From Nemesobacter sp965204665 (GTDB lineage Bacteria; Desulfobacterota_D; UBA1144; Nemesobacterales; Nemesobacteraceae), in assembly GCA_965204665.1 (NCBI GenBank), contig OZ242002.1, forward strand, positions 310,001-374,000: 64,000 nucleotides of DNA, given 5' to 3'. Of the stretch, positions 25,884 to 34,732 are shown one piece after another (position 1 is the first letter of the stretch; every line of letters begins with the position of its first letter). Position numbers and translations under genes: made by a program. The notes below the pieces were generated by a model. It saw only the letters and a program-made list of their open reading frames with translations. It was not told the DNA's origin and did no database searches.

Positions 25884-26881
25884 TCAAACAGTGCTCCTTG
25901 CGAGAATTCTTCTTGCCTTTTGTTGTTGGTTAATTTTTGTTGTCGAGGGGAAGAATTCCGCTCCCAGAATACTCCATCCCTATATCCTTGGATTGCCGAA
26001 TCCACTTGCGCGACGCAAATTCGTTTTCTTGCCCAGCAAAGGTATTCCATATTGACATCAATACCACACCAACGTCTACTCAGCTTTTCCGCAACCACTG
26101 CTGACGTACCGCTTCCCAAAAACGGATCAAAGACGAAATCATTTTCTTTTGAACTCGCAAGAAGCAATTTCGCAAATAATTTCTCCGGCTTTTGCGTTGG
26201 GTGAGGAGTGTTTTCAGGCATTGACCAGAATGGTATAGTCAAATCCGTCCAAATGTTAGACGGATACGTTAACCGGAAGTTATCATCACCCTCTTGTATC
26301 CAATCTTTCGGGGCTCCATCTACGCGATAAGGGGCTAACACCTTACGTTTCAACTTTACAGATTCCACATTGAAATAATAATCTTCGGAATTAGTGCAAA
26401 ACCAGATATCTTCTATATTGTTCTTCCAATTCCTCCTTGTGCCTCTTCCCTTTTCTCGTTCCCAAGTAATTCTGTTTTGCACTAAAAATCGTTCTTCCAG
26501 AACTGGCAGAATCAATGCAGATGTTTTCCAGTCAGAGCATACATACAGCGTAGCTGTTGGTTTCATCATTGGAACAAGTAACTCTATAACTCTCTCAAAC
26601 CAAGCCATATAACTGGTTTTATCCAGTTTTCTAAAGCGATTTCCGTTGTAATTTTTTGTTAGATTATACGGTGGATCGAGTATGAGTAAGTCAACGAATT
26701 GGGTCGGAAGGTGAGTTGCTACTTCGAAGAAGTCGCCTTTGATGAGTCGACAATTCAGATTTTGACGATCAATTGCTTTTTCAACCCGCAAAACAGCCTC
26801 GGAAAACTCAAGAAACTCTTCTGAAGTACATGTCAACGTTCGATTTCGTGGAGCCCGGTCAGACATAGCAGTTTTCCGCAA
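25880..26881 (-). CDS. Type II DNA methyltransferase, beta class
   Basis: This 333-residue SAM-dependent enzyme methylates an amino group of adenine or cytosine in DNA. The catalytic motif IV (ILDPPYNLTKNY) comes early and the SAM motif I (FDPFLGSGTSAVVAEKL) comes late, the order that defines the beta class; the HPTQKPEKL motif precedes motif I. It starts at 26881 and overlaps the endonuclease by 4 bp. The pair sits between the suf and nuo clusters, and its codon choice looks different from that of the neighbours. Horizontal gain is likely. Confidence 0.88.
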   Translation of the reverse strand: MRKTAMSDRAPRNRTLTCTSEEFLEFSEAVLRVEKAIDRQNLNCRLIKGDFFEVATHLPTQFVDLLILDPPYNLTKNYNGNRFRKLDKTSYMAWFERVIELLVPMMKPTATLYVCSDWKTSALILPVLEERFLVQNRITWEREKGRGTRRNWKNNIEDIWFCTNSEDYYFNVESVKLKRKVLAPYRVDGAPKDWIQEGDDNFRLTYPSNIWTDLTIPFWSMPENTPHPTQKPEKLFAKLLLASSKENDFVFDPFLGSGTSAVVAEKLSRRWCGIDVNMEYLCWARKRICVAQVDSAIQGYRDGVFWERNSSPRQQKLTNNKRQEEFSQGALFE

Positions 26882-27330
26882 ATACTATAATACAATTATT
26901 TTCATCCCAGTCATCCCTACCGGCAGATGTAGATAACGGACCTCTCCGGTTCCTTTCACTTTTTCCGGATGCTTGCCGAATCACGAAACTCAGACTTTTT
27001 GACATGGTTTTTCAGACCAGATATTAGACGAATCACGGAAGTCGTTGTTTTCCAAAATTTATTTGCGCTGAAACAACGAATTTTCCTAGCATTATGCGAT
27101 TTTTCATTCACAATCCGGTATGAACCATTTTAGTGGTCTTTCCCTAACGCTTAATTCACCTTATTCTACGGCTGGCCAACAACAGCAGTTGCTCCTTCTT
27201 ATCAAATGGAAATCAATCAAATCCGCATGATCTGCCTGAGGATCAATTTTCAAGTTCTATAAGAACTGTCAGGGGGAGTTTCGACATAAAAATACTTCAT
27301 CTAAATTATACCGTGTCAGGAAATCCGAAA
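26882..27330. other. Intergenic region between the RM pair and nuoL
   Basis: I see no gene, RNA or clear repeat in these 449 bp. The position is where nuoM and nuoN would be expected in a canonical complex I operon; no trace of them is visible. Confidence 0.45.
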
Positions 27331-29376
27331 CTACAAGAAAATCGCAGAACCGTATACAACGAGAATCAAGACCACAACAACGGCCCCACCTATCATGACA
27401 GCCGCATAATGCCTGAGCAGACCGGTTTGAAAGGCGCTCAGACGCCTTGAGAGACCCTTCACAAAATCGCTCAGTCCATCAAGTGCCTGATCAATCACCG
27501 AACGGTCAAAATCATAGAGAAGCCCCGAGATATAGTTAAACGGAGCGACAAAAAGGGAATCGTATATTTCATCCACATACCATTTGTTAAACGATACAGC
27601 ATGAATCTTCGCCACGGTAAATTGTTCCGATTCAGAAGTTTTCCGCTTCTTTCCTGCGCCTGCCGGATAATATAGAACAATGCCGACAATTATCCCAGCG
27701 AATGCGGCAAGCACCGATAGACCCACAAGAGTCCAGTGTCCCAACCCGTGAACACCGTAATGATGGGAAACATGTACAGAAGAAGAGAGAAACTTCTCGA
27801 TAAGTCCCGTATACTGAAAGCCGACCGCCGAACCCATAAATTCCGGTACGCCTAAAAGACCGCCGAAAACCGAAAGAACCGCAAGCACGACAAGAGGAGT
27901 GGTCATTACGGATGGAGATTCATGCAGGCGGCTTCTCGTTGCGTAATCCATCCTTCCAGGTCCCTCGAACGCAAGCAGATAAAGACGCGCCATGTAAAAG
28001 GCCGTGAGCACGGCGGTTATCAATCCCATAATCCAGAAAAACGTATGACCACCGTTGTAGAGCGAAGCGAGTATTTCGTCTTTGCTGAAAAATCCGGAGA
28101 GAAGAGGAACCCCAGATATTGCAAGCGTCGCCGCAAGAAACGTAACTGCCGTTACTGGAATCATCCTTCTGAGTCCACCCATTTTTCGTATGTCCTGCTC
28201 TCCGGACATAGCGTGTATAACGCTTCCCGCCCCCAAGAAAAGAAGCGCTTTGAAAAACGCGTGCGTTATCAAATGAAAGATTGAAAACACATACGCCCCG
28301 GCTCCCGCAGCCATCATCATGTACCCGAGTTGACTCACGGTGGAATACGCAAGCACTTTTTTTATATCGTTTTGCGTCACGGCTATGGTGGCGGCGAAAA
28401 ACGCGGTGAAAGCGCCTGTAAAGAGAACCACTTCAGATGCAACCGCACTCGCGATGAAAAACTCTGAACAACGGCTTATCATGTAAACCCCGGCAGTCAC
28501 CATCGTTGCCGCATGTATGAGCGCGCTTACAGCTGTAGGACCCGCCATCGCGTCCGGAAGCCAGACATGAAGGGGGAACTGCGCTGATTTTCCGACAGCC
28601 CCTACAAAAAGGAGCAGGGCTATAGTGGTCACGGTCGCTTGCGAAATTCCGGAAACGCCCGAGAGAACTTCATCATAGCTGAGCGAACCGAAGGTAGTGA
28701 ACACAAGAAATATCCCGAGAATAAATCCAAAGTCTCCAATTCTGTTAACGACAAAAGCCTTTCTTCCAGCATAGACTCTGAACGACTCCTCGTACCAGAA
28801 CCCTATAAGCAGATAGGATGCAAGTCCCACTCCTTCCCATCCGATGAACATCATAAGGAAGTTGTTCCCTAAGATAAGAACAAGCATGAAGAACACAAAA
28901 ATATTTAGATAGGTGAAATAGCGGGCGAAGGAACGATCATGATGCATATATCCGATTGAGTAAACATGAATAAGAAATCCTACCCATGTCACGACCATGG
29001 CCATCACCGCTGAAAGAGAATCAAAGAGAAATTCGAAACCAACATTGAGATTTCCCGAGAATATCCAAGTGAAAAGCGTTGTCTTGAACGCGTCGCCTTG
29101 GTATAAGGGCGAGAGGTCTCCCGATAATACCCAAGGAAGATACTCGGATACAAGGTCCTCGACCCAAGATGTCTCACGCGACAGCAGACCAAGAAAAAGC
29201 GTTGTGGATAAAAGCGCGGATACGGCAACCGCAACGCACGCAACTGTCGCCGTGATTTTATCCTTCTGACCGCTCTTGAGGTCTCCGAAAAGTTTCTCCC
29301 AGAGTCCAGTTGCAAAAAAAAGTCCGTTAAAAGCAGCCCCGAAAAGAGGTGCAAGAACTATAAGAGACAGCAACAC
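27331..29376 (-). CDS. nuoL: NADH-quinone oxidoreductase subunit L
   Basis: This is a 681-residue antiporter-like subunit of complex I in the inner membrane, with some sixteen hydrophobic helices. Signature stretches are YLLIGFWYEESFRVYAGRKA, FPLHVWLPDAMAGPTAVSAL and NDIKKVLAYSTVSQLGYMM, carrying the lysine and glutamate residues of the proton channel. A long C-terminal extension with the lateral helix is present. It is the last gene of the local nuoJ-nuoK-nuoL run (25 bp after nuoK). nuoM does not follow. Confidence 0.95.
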   Translation of the reverse strand: MLLSLIVLAPLFGAAFNGLFFATGLWEKLFGDLKSGQKDKITATVACVAVAVSALLSTTLFLGLLSRETSWVEDLVSEYLPWVLSGDLSPLYQGDAFKTTLFTWIFSGNLNVGFEFLFDSLSAVMAMVVTWVGFLIHVYSIGYMHHDRSFARYFTYLNIFVFFMLVLILGNNFLMMFIGWEGVGLASYLLIGFWYEESFRVYAGRKAFVVNRIGDFGFILGIFLVFTTFGSLSYDEVLSGVSGISQATVTTIALLLFVGAVGKSAQFPLHVWLPDAMAGPTAVSALIHAATMVTAGVYMISRCSEFFIASAVASEVVLFTGAFTAFFAATIAVTQNDIKKVLAYSTVSQLGYMMMAAGAGAYVFSIFHLITHAFFKALLFLGAGSVIHAMSGEQDIRKMGGLRRMIPVTAVTFLAATLAISGVPLLSGFFSKDEILASLYNGGHTFFWIMGLITAVLTAFYMARLYLLAFEGPGRMDYATRSRLHESPSVMTTPLVVLAVLSVFGGLLGVPEFMGSAVGFQYTGLIEKFLSSSVHVSHHYGVHGLGHWTLVGLSVLAAFAGIIVGIVLYYPAGAGKKRKTSESEQFTVAKIHAVSFNKWYVDEIYDSLFVAPFNYISGLLYDFDRSVIDQALDGLSDFVKGLSRRLSAFQTGLLRHYAAVMIGGAVVVVLILVVYGSAIFL

Positions 29377-29401
29377 GTAAGATAAACCTCCGAGAATCAG
29401 A

Positions 29402-29707
29402 TCAACCTTTCAACAGTTTCAGCAGGTCGATATTAAGGCTGTTTTTCTGTCTGTAGATCGAAACTACAAACGCAAGACCGACTGCCACCTCCGCCGCCGC
29501 AACAGTCACGGACATCAGAACAAACACATGTCCCGTAGCACCTTCGTAAAGCCTAGAAAACGTCACGAAAAGCAGATTGCACGCATTGAGCATAAGCTCA
29601 ATGCACATAAGCACAACCAGTATGTTTCTCCTGGTGATGACTCCGTAGAGCCCGGTCGCAAACAATATGCAGGAAATGACGATATAGTGAGCAACCGTGA
29701 CCTCCAT
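29402..29707 (-). CDS. nuoK: NADH-quinone oxidoreductase subunit K
   Basis: This is a 101-residue, three-helix membrane subunit of complex I. The family core GVITRRNILVVLMCIELMLN, with the conserved membrane glutamates, and the third helix VTVAAAEVAVGLAFVV are intact. It starts one base after the nuoJ stop, so translation is coupled. Confidence 0.95.
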   Translation of the reverse strand: MEVTVAHYIVISCILFATGLYGVITRRNILVVLMCIELMLNACNLLFVTFSRLYEGATGHVFVLMSVTVAAAEVAVGLAFVVSIYRQKNSLNIDLLKLLKG

Positions 29708-29708
29708 A

Positions 29709-30218
29709 TCAGGAGTACCTCCCTTTGGCTACTACCAAGACTCCAATCATAGCCACCACCACCAGAACAGATGTGAGTTCAAACGCAAGCAGATAATCGT
29801 TGAAAAGAGAGTTTCCCACTTCCCCTCCGGTCCCAAATTTTTCCGAGTCCGCAAGCTCCGGAAAAACGATGGCGGATGATGAAAAAAATCTGGATGTGAG
29901 AAACCCTACTACCGCAAGGAACAGAAAGAGAAATGTTATTCTTTTCGCTACTTTTACATTATCAAAGATGAGGTCGCTCTCTCTTATATTGAGAAACATT
30001 ACCGTAAAAAGAAATAGAACCATTATGGCTCCCGCGTAGATCAATATTTGTATCGCCGCGATGAAGTGAGCGTGGAGTAGAACAAAAAGCGCAGCGGTGG
30101 AAAAAAGCGTAAGAACAAGTGAGATTGCACTTATGACCGGATTGCGACTGCTCACAACCAGAACTGCGCCGAGCATGGCAAGTACGGAGAAAACATAGAA
30201 AACAACTGTATGTGTCAA
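29709..30218 (-). CDS. nuoJ: NADH-quinone oxidoreductase subunit J
   Basis: This is a 169-residue membrane subunit of complex I with five hydrophobic helices and the conserved AAIQILIYAGAIMVLFLFTV segment in the third. It is the first nuo gene here. The gene upstream on this strand is nth, not nuoI, so the cluster is a fragment (J-K-L) of the usual fourteen-gene operon. Confidence 0.93.
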   Translation of the reverse strand: MTHTVVFYVFSVLAMLGAVLVVSSRNPVISAISLVLTLFSTAALFVLLHAHFIAAIQILIYAGAIMVLFLFTVMFLNIRESDLIFDNVKVAKRITFLFLFLAVVGFLTSRFFSSSAIVFPELADSEKFGTGGEVGNSLFNDYLLAFELTSVLVVVAMIGVLVVAKGRYS

Positions 30219-30292
30219 CGGAACTTTCCAGAAAAACTTTTAGAAATCATTATATTTGCAATGCGCATAGAGTCAACCCGGGCAAATGATGT

Positions 30293-30961
30293 TTACCTGC
30301 TCCTGAAAACTCCTCTGCGGGGACACTCATCAGCCAGGGGGCAGCGACTGCAAAACGGAGATACCGGCCTGCATATATGCTGACCCAAGGAAACAAGGAG
30401 GGAATTGTACTCTATCCAGTAGCGGCGGGGCAGCTTTTCCACAAGAGCCATCTCAGTTTCATAAGGATCCTTCGTATCCACATAACCCCATCTGTTTGAT
30501 ATCCTGTGCACGTGAATATCAACGCAGACGGCAGGTTTCCCATATCCCAGAGAAACTACCAAATTAGCCGTTTTTCTGCCTACACCGCGGAATTTTAAAA
30601 GCTCATCAACGGTGTCGGGAACTTGCCCTCGGTATTCATCTACCAACCTTCTGCATATTCCTATTATGTTCTGCGCCTTCACCTTGTAAAAGCCTACCGG
30701 ATAGATAAGCTCTCTCACTCTTTTCTCTCCGAGTTCAAGGACTTGCTCCGCTGTGGACGCTTGAGCGAAAAGCCTCTCGGAAGCCTCGGCTGTAGTCTCA
30801 TCCTTGGTCCTCAGACTGAGCACCGTGGAAAGCAGAACCTTGAAAGGGTTTCTTGAAGAAGATGCGGTAAGAGTAACAACCGGGACGTTCCAGTCGGTGG
30901 ATTGATCTCTCAGCACCGCCAGTATCTTTCCAATGTTTTTTTCTTCGATATCCGCGGCCAT
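30293..30961 (-). CDS. nth: Endonuclease III
   Basis: This 222-residue DNA glycosylase/AP lyase removes oxidised pyrimidines. It has the helix-hairpin-helix LLKFRGVGRKTANLV with the catalytic lysine in GRKTA, the GPD-loop aspartate in VCVDIHVHRI, and a C-terminal [4Fe-4S] loop (CRPVSPFCSRCPLADEC). All catalytic elements are present. It lies between the orphan gene at 30983 and nuoJ, all on the minus strand. Confidence 0.94.
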   Translation of the reverse strand: MAADIEEKNIGKILAVLRDQSTDWNVPVVTLTASSSRNPFKVLLSTVLSLRTKDETTAEASERLFAQASTAEQVLELGEKRVRELIYPVGFYKVKAQNIIGICRRLVDEYRGQVPDTVDELLKFRGVGRKTANLVVSLGYGKPAVCVDIHVHRISNRWGYVDTKDPYETEMALVEKLPRRYWIEYNSLLVSLGQHICRPVSPFCSRCPLADECPRRGVFRSR

Positions 30962-30982
30962 ACTGAATCTTTATCGCGAGTT

Positions 30983-31732
30983 TTACTGAAGGAAGGAATC
31001 TTCCATAAAACCCGCGCATTTACCTGCTATGTCGTCCCATTTCTGGAAAAAGACCTTGAGTGCGAGTTCCGCTTCTGTGTATAAGGACAGAGAGACAAGT
31101 TCCATTATTCTTGCAGCTTCCTTCACACTGTTTTCATTTTTAAGGGTGTAAGGATGTATGTGATTGCATATATCGCCATAGTTAAGCACAAGATAACTCC
31201 GCAAATCGAACTGAGCCAGCCAATTCTCAAGGTCTTCAAGACTCCGGTTAAGGTTGCTGAGAAAAGCCCTGATGGTGGTTATGGATTCTCCGACCTTGTC
31301 GGCGTTGATTTTCTCATGCGCCGAGGCGAGTCTTTCTATTGACTGTTTAAGAGTCGAGTTGTAATGGATCGAATTAAATCCCCAGTGCGTGTAGAAATTC
31401 TTTCTCCCTTCCTCGGAAAAAAGAAGAAACCACTCGAAGGGAACAATATTCTCAGATGAAAAACAGTTAAGAGAATCAGATGTGGGAGCTACAAAATAAC
31501 CACCGCTTTCATCTTTCATGAAAAGACAGTCTGATATATCATCGTCGGGAAGATTCAAGTGGTCGGAAAGAACTTGACGGAATGCGCTGTACTCGTTACC
31601 GAACCATATCCCGAAAGGTGATGTCGGCCCGCCCCAGTAACGCTCATAAAACTTGAGGTATTTTCTCCAGTATTCAGACTTCTCCCCGAAAGAATCTAGG
31701 GGCTCATACACTATAAGGGTACTTGACGGCAT
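30983..31732 (-). CDS. Hypothetical protein
   Basis: This is a 249-residue soluble protein with no signal peptide or membrane helix. It is rich in aromatic residues (YWRKYLKFYERYWGGP, WFLLFSEEGRKNFYTHWGF), and its C-terminal half is mostly helical and acidic. I do not recognise a family. It starts near ATG 31732 and lies 21 bp upstream of nth, so it may be co-transcribed with it. It borders the accessory patch to its right. Confidence 0.6.
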   Translation of the reverse strand: MPSSTLIVYEPLDSFGEKSEYWRKYLKFYERYWGGPTSPFGIWFGNEYSAFRQVLSDHLNLPDDDISDCLFMKDESGGYFVAPTSDSLNCFSSENIVPFEWFLLFSEEGRKNFYTHWGFNSIHYNSTLKQSIERLASAHEKINADKVGESITTIRAFLSNLNRSLEDLENWLAQFDLRSYLVLNYGDICNHIHPYTLKNENSVKEAARIMELVSLSLYTEAELALKVFFQKWDDIAGKCAGFMEDSFLQ

Positions 31733-31830
31733 CGTACTTGTTCAGGTTCGCTTCCACTTCATGACATAAGCACATGCTTTTTCGATTCTCTCTATTATCC
31801 AGACGGAACAATGTAAAATTTTCTAAACTA

Positions 31831-31935
31831 CCCATTAAACTTTGAAGTGAACGCTCGGGACCGATATTGCTCCGTTCCAATAAGGTTCGGTCGTATAATT
31901 TTACCGGACCTGTTAATTAGTGCGAGGTTTTGCGC
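31831..31935 (-). mobile_element. IS30-like end fragment
   Basis: This stretch matches the first 105 bp of IS30 copy 1 from the terminal repeat (CCCATTAAACTTTGAAGTG) through the TTGCTCCGTTC region, at clearly lower identity. Orientation is as in copy 1. No transposase accompanies it, so it is a solo end left by an older, deleted copy. Confidence 0.6.
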
Positions 31936-32039
31936 ATAACATCCTTGGGTCCCTTATGATTTCCCGACACTGCGCACAACTCAGGTACAACATCTTTTTG
32001 GTGGTTTATCTGTCCGATACAGAGGCGAATCTTTAACCA

Positions 32040-32990
32040 CGCCCATTAAACTGCGAAGTGCAACACTTGAATTATAACGAAGCGATCCGCAAAGACGAGT
32101 AGTTGAGAGGATCGAGGGATGAGGATATGCTCCGATACCGGTTGAAGGAGGGCATATCTGATGTCATCAGGCTGCAATCACCTCGGCTGCGAAGAACGAA
32201 TCCGGATAGAGACGCTGAAGGCCGAGGGTTTATCCGTTCGGCAGATCGCCGACCGACTTGATCGTTCCGCATCCACGATCAGCAGGGAGTTGAAGAGGAA
32301 CAGGGGAAAGGAAGGTTGCAGGCACGGCCGGGCGCAGGAGACGGTGGAGAACAGACGGAGGAATGCGGCGTCTGTTCGGAAGATGACGGCCGATCTCCGT
32401 GCGGTGATCAGCGGAATGCCGACGAACTACCGGTTCAGTCCCGAACAGACAGCGGGTCGTCTGAAGTATGAAGGGACAGGGGTATAAGCGCGACATCCGT
32501 ATATAGATACATCAGGCGGGACCGCGGGCAGGGAGGGGAGTTGTATCGTCATCTGCGGCATGGAGGCAGGAAGTACAACCGTCGCGTGAAGGGGCGGGCG
32601 GGACGAGGGGTGACAGTTAACAGGGTGGATACAGCGCAGAGGCCTGCGGTGGTGGATGAGAAGAGTCGGTTCGGGGACCGGGAGTCGGACACTATAGCAG
32701 GAGGCGGGCATCGCGGAGCTGTGGTGACGATGGTGGAGCGGAGATCGAAATTCTCCCTGTTGCATGGGGTGAAACGCAGAACTGCGAAGCAGGTGGGCGG
32801 GGCTGTGAAGAGGAAGTTGAAGCCTTGGAAGAGTTTGTGTCCGACGATGATGTCGGACAACGGCAGGGAATTCGTCGCCCGCGAGGAAGTATCGAAAGCT
32901 CCGGAAGCGGAGTTTTATTTCACTACGCCGTATCATTCGTGGGAGCGGGGGCTGAACGAACACAGTAACGTGCTGGTCCGGCAGTATCGG
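32040..32990 (+). mobile_element. IS30-family insertion sequence, copy 2 (3'-truncated)
   Basis: The 5' terminal repeat (32040-32068) and the leader before the transposase match copy 1 in inverted orientation. About 30 extra bases lie between repeat and gene. The element stops after the LVRQYR codons of the transposase, where a DUF4338-related frame begins. The 3' end and right repeat are missing. Confidence 0.8.
32161..32990 (+). pseudogene. IS30-family transposase, frameshifted and truncated
   Basis: Translation from ATG 32161 (AAGGAGGG upstream) gives the helix-turn-helix half (EERIRIETLKAEGLSVRQIA). One missing base near 32478 then stops it at 32487. The second frame continues with YRHLRHGGRKYNRRVKG, DTIAGG, MSDNGREF and ERGLNEHSNVLVRQYR, after which the homology ends. 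Relative to copy 1, the last 65 codons are lost. Confidence 0.8.
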
Positions 32991-33001
32991 CAGTTGCCGT
33001 G

Positions 33002-33541
33002 GTTGATGAGCGAGGAAGACTGTTGCGAACTCACCGCCCCGACATAGCGGGCGAGATTGAATGCCGCCGCGGTCGTGATTTCACTACAGAGGAGTTCTGC
33101 AGACGCATCGGATGATGCAAACCCGACAGCAGACTCAAGGACATGCCGGCTCGTGTCACCATGCTCGCTATGCTTCGGCTTCCCAGTCGCCACATGGAGA
33201 CTTGCGCTGCGCGCGGCACCTTTATTAGGATGGACATTCCGAGATTCCTGATTCTTCCATGGATACAAATACCCGACCTCGGGTCTCATATCTTCTCCAC
33301 CGTCTGTCGACATCTGCCTGACGAGTGGACCCGACGATACAACGTAACACCTGTGCTGATGGAAACGTTTGTCGAGATTCCGACATACACGGGTACGGTC
33401 TACTGTACCTCGGGATGGATACATGCAGGAACCACCGAAGGACGCGGACGTTACGACCGGTAAAATAAATCCGACAAACCCGAAAAGGACATCCGGCTGA
33501 AACCGCTTCGCAGGAACTGGAAGCGAATCCTCAACCGCTGA
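33002..33541 (+). pseudogene. DUF4338 / DruA-like gene, broken
   Basis: One continuous frame, interrupted by two stops, reads as a DUF4338 protein, the family of DruA in the Druantia anti-phage system. Before the stop at 33113 it has EEFCRRIG; after it come DSRLKDMPARVTMLAMLRLP, FLILPWIQIPDLGSHIFS, LPDEWTRRYNVTPVLMETFV and GWIHAGTTEGRGRYDR. A second stop at 33464 precedes a typical basic tail (LKPLRRNWKRILNR). The conserved tryptophan after RRIG would be restored by TGG in place of TGA. It abuts the truncated IS30 copy. No druB-druE genes are near, and standalone DUF4338 genes are often mobile. Confidence 0.7.
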
Positions 33542-33601
33542 AAACACTCATTCACCACGCCTTGACCGAACGGTTACGTATAACTGTATGTTGGGGAAGA
33601 G

Positions 33602-33752
33602 GTGATATCGACATCTAGCTGCCTGTACTGCAAAAATAATTATGCCGCTGTATTGGTCGAGAGAGGGGGGACAAATCAGATTCTGTAGAAACATTTCGGT
33701 TCTGATACCCACGCTGAACAATGCAAAACCTCAAGAATATCCCCACAGTCTC
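33602..33752 (+). repeat. Dispersed palindromic repeat, copy B with extended left arm
   Basis: The right part (33678-33752) corresponds to copy A at 3525. The left part (33602-33677) matches the sequence next to copy C at 46861-46946 when that is inverted: TAATTATGCC(G/T)CTGTATTGG and GGGGACAAA(C/T)CAGATTCTGT recur. The complete unit may therefore be about 150 bp, with copy A lacking the left arm. Confidence 0.65.
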
Positions 33753-33824
33753 TCTTGGTTTGCCCAACAGACCTTCAATAATTCGACTTTTAATGGACGA
33801 GTTGTTTATAGAATTAGCAAGGTC

Positions 33825-34133
33825 TCATAAAGTTGTCAGAGATACATGTTCCGCTCGAATCTGTCGACGGAAAGAATCGGGCACTTCATTCCACACAAAG
33901 AGGTCTACCCGAAACGGCAGATTACTTTCCTCAAATGACTCCCTCAGGTCGTTGACCTGTTTCAACTGTTGTCGGGTCGCAAATACCACGAGGTCAAGGT
34001 CAGACTGCGACCGGGATGTTTTCTTGACACGCGAGCCGTAGACCCATGCATCCGTGTCCGGCAGATGATGTTTCAGCAAGGTAAGAATTATTTCTCTTTG
34101 CCTGCTGGTGATGTCGATTGTCTCTAATCCCAT
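33825..34133 (-). CDS. mntA: MntA-type antitoxin (MNT-domain nucleotidyltransferase)
   Basis: The 102-residue protein has the minimal nucleotidyltransferase signature GSx10DxD exactly: GSRVKKTSRSQSDLDLVV, with a third acidic residue in FRVDLFVW. In HepT-MntA (type VII) systems this antitoxin transfers AMP onto a tyrosine of the HEPN toxin and so silences it. The gene overlaps the upstream HEPN gene by 10 bp. Both appear intact although surrounded by decayed mobile genes. Confidence 0.85.
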   Translation of the reverse strand: MGLETIDITSRQREIILTLLKHHLPDTDAWVYGSRVKKTSRSQSDLDLVVFATRQQLKQVNDLRESFEESNLPFRVDLFVWNEVPDSFRRQIRAEHVSLTTL

Positions 34134-34552
34134 GTTTTTCCGGTCGTGGTCTGGTAAAGACTGATTGCATCAGCTGTGAAGTCCGGTACCAACTCAAGGC
34201 AGGCTTGTGCCTTCTCTCCGTCGTAGTCATGGGATGTACCGACCCTAGTTTCGGCGTAACTCAGCCACTGCTCTATTGAGGATGAGAACAAATTATTCTC
34301 ATTCCCGAGTCTCAAGACCGGCTTCGGGCTGTTGGGCAGGTCGGAGAGACCTAACTCGCAGTTCAGATACCTCTTCAGCACTTTCCAAAGGCAATCATAG
34401 CAGACCTCAAAACGCTGAACGACCGACTCAGCAAATGCCTCGAAGTCAAGGTCGGAAATAACTGCCGGTTTCTTCTGACGGTAGTTATTGTTCTGATCCT
34501 CTAAACGCTTCAGAGAAAGCCGGAACTTATCGTACTCTATCATCGCCATCAT
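34124..34552 (-). CDS. hepT: HepT-type HEPN toxin (type VII toxin-antitoxin)
   Basis: This 142-residue helical protein belongs to the HI0074-like, nucleotidyltransferase-substrate-binding branch of HEPN proteins. Near its C-terminus is RVGTSHDYD, which fits the RX4HXY motif: the Arg and His form the RNase site and the Tyr is the target of AMPylation by MntA. The order toxin then antitoxin, with a 10-bp overlap, matches known pairs. It may stabilise the island or act in phage defence; that is inference. Confidence 0.85.
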   Translation of the reverse strand: MMAMIEYDKFRLSLKRLEDQNNNYRQKKPAVISDLDFEAFAESVVQRFEVCYDCLWKVLKRYLNCELGLSDLPNSPKPVLRLGNENNLFSSSIEQWLSYAETRVGTSHDYDGEKAQACLELVPDFTADAISLYQTTTGKTWD

Positions 34553-34599
34553 AAACCTATGCGTCTATTTCGCCGGACGCTTAGTTGGACCAAAAAAAC

Positions 34600-34707
34600 C
34601 GCCCATTAAATTTCGAAGTGCAACACTTGGGACAGGCGTTGCTCCGTTCTGATAAGATTTTCAGATGACTTTACCATACCTGTTTCTTTGTGCGAATTCA
34701 TGCGCAT
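34600..34707 (-). mobile_element. IS30 end fragment
   Basis: This matches the first 108 bp of IS30 copy 1 closely, from CGCCCATTAAATTTCGAAGTG to GTGCGAATTCATGCGC, and then stops at the edge of a half copy of the palindromic repeat. It has the same orientation as copy 1 and opposite to copy 2. It is therefore not the missing right end of copy 2 in place, but a separate relic or one end of an inverted segment. Confidence 0.75.
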
Positions 34708-34710
34708 TCG

Positions 34711-34731
34711 AGACTGTGAAGATATTCTGAG
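34711..34731. repeat. Half copy of the dispersed palindromic repeat
   Basis: GACTGTGAAGATATTCTGAG matches the terminal 20 bp of the repeat family (compare the reverse complement of 3577-3597). It lies exactly between the IS30 end fragment and the IS66 relic. Confidence 0.6.
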
Positions 34732-34732
34732 T

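Noticed and set aside
33030..33060. Further copy of the TTCAACYTGG motif (inverted)
   Set aside because: Match is poor and the bases are explained as part of the DUF4338-like coding frame.
32933..33547. 204-codon minus-strand open frame
   Set aside because: It is antisense to the DUF4338-like relic, whose motifs are clear on the plus strand, and its translation has no family resemblance.
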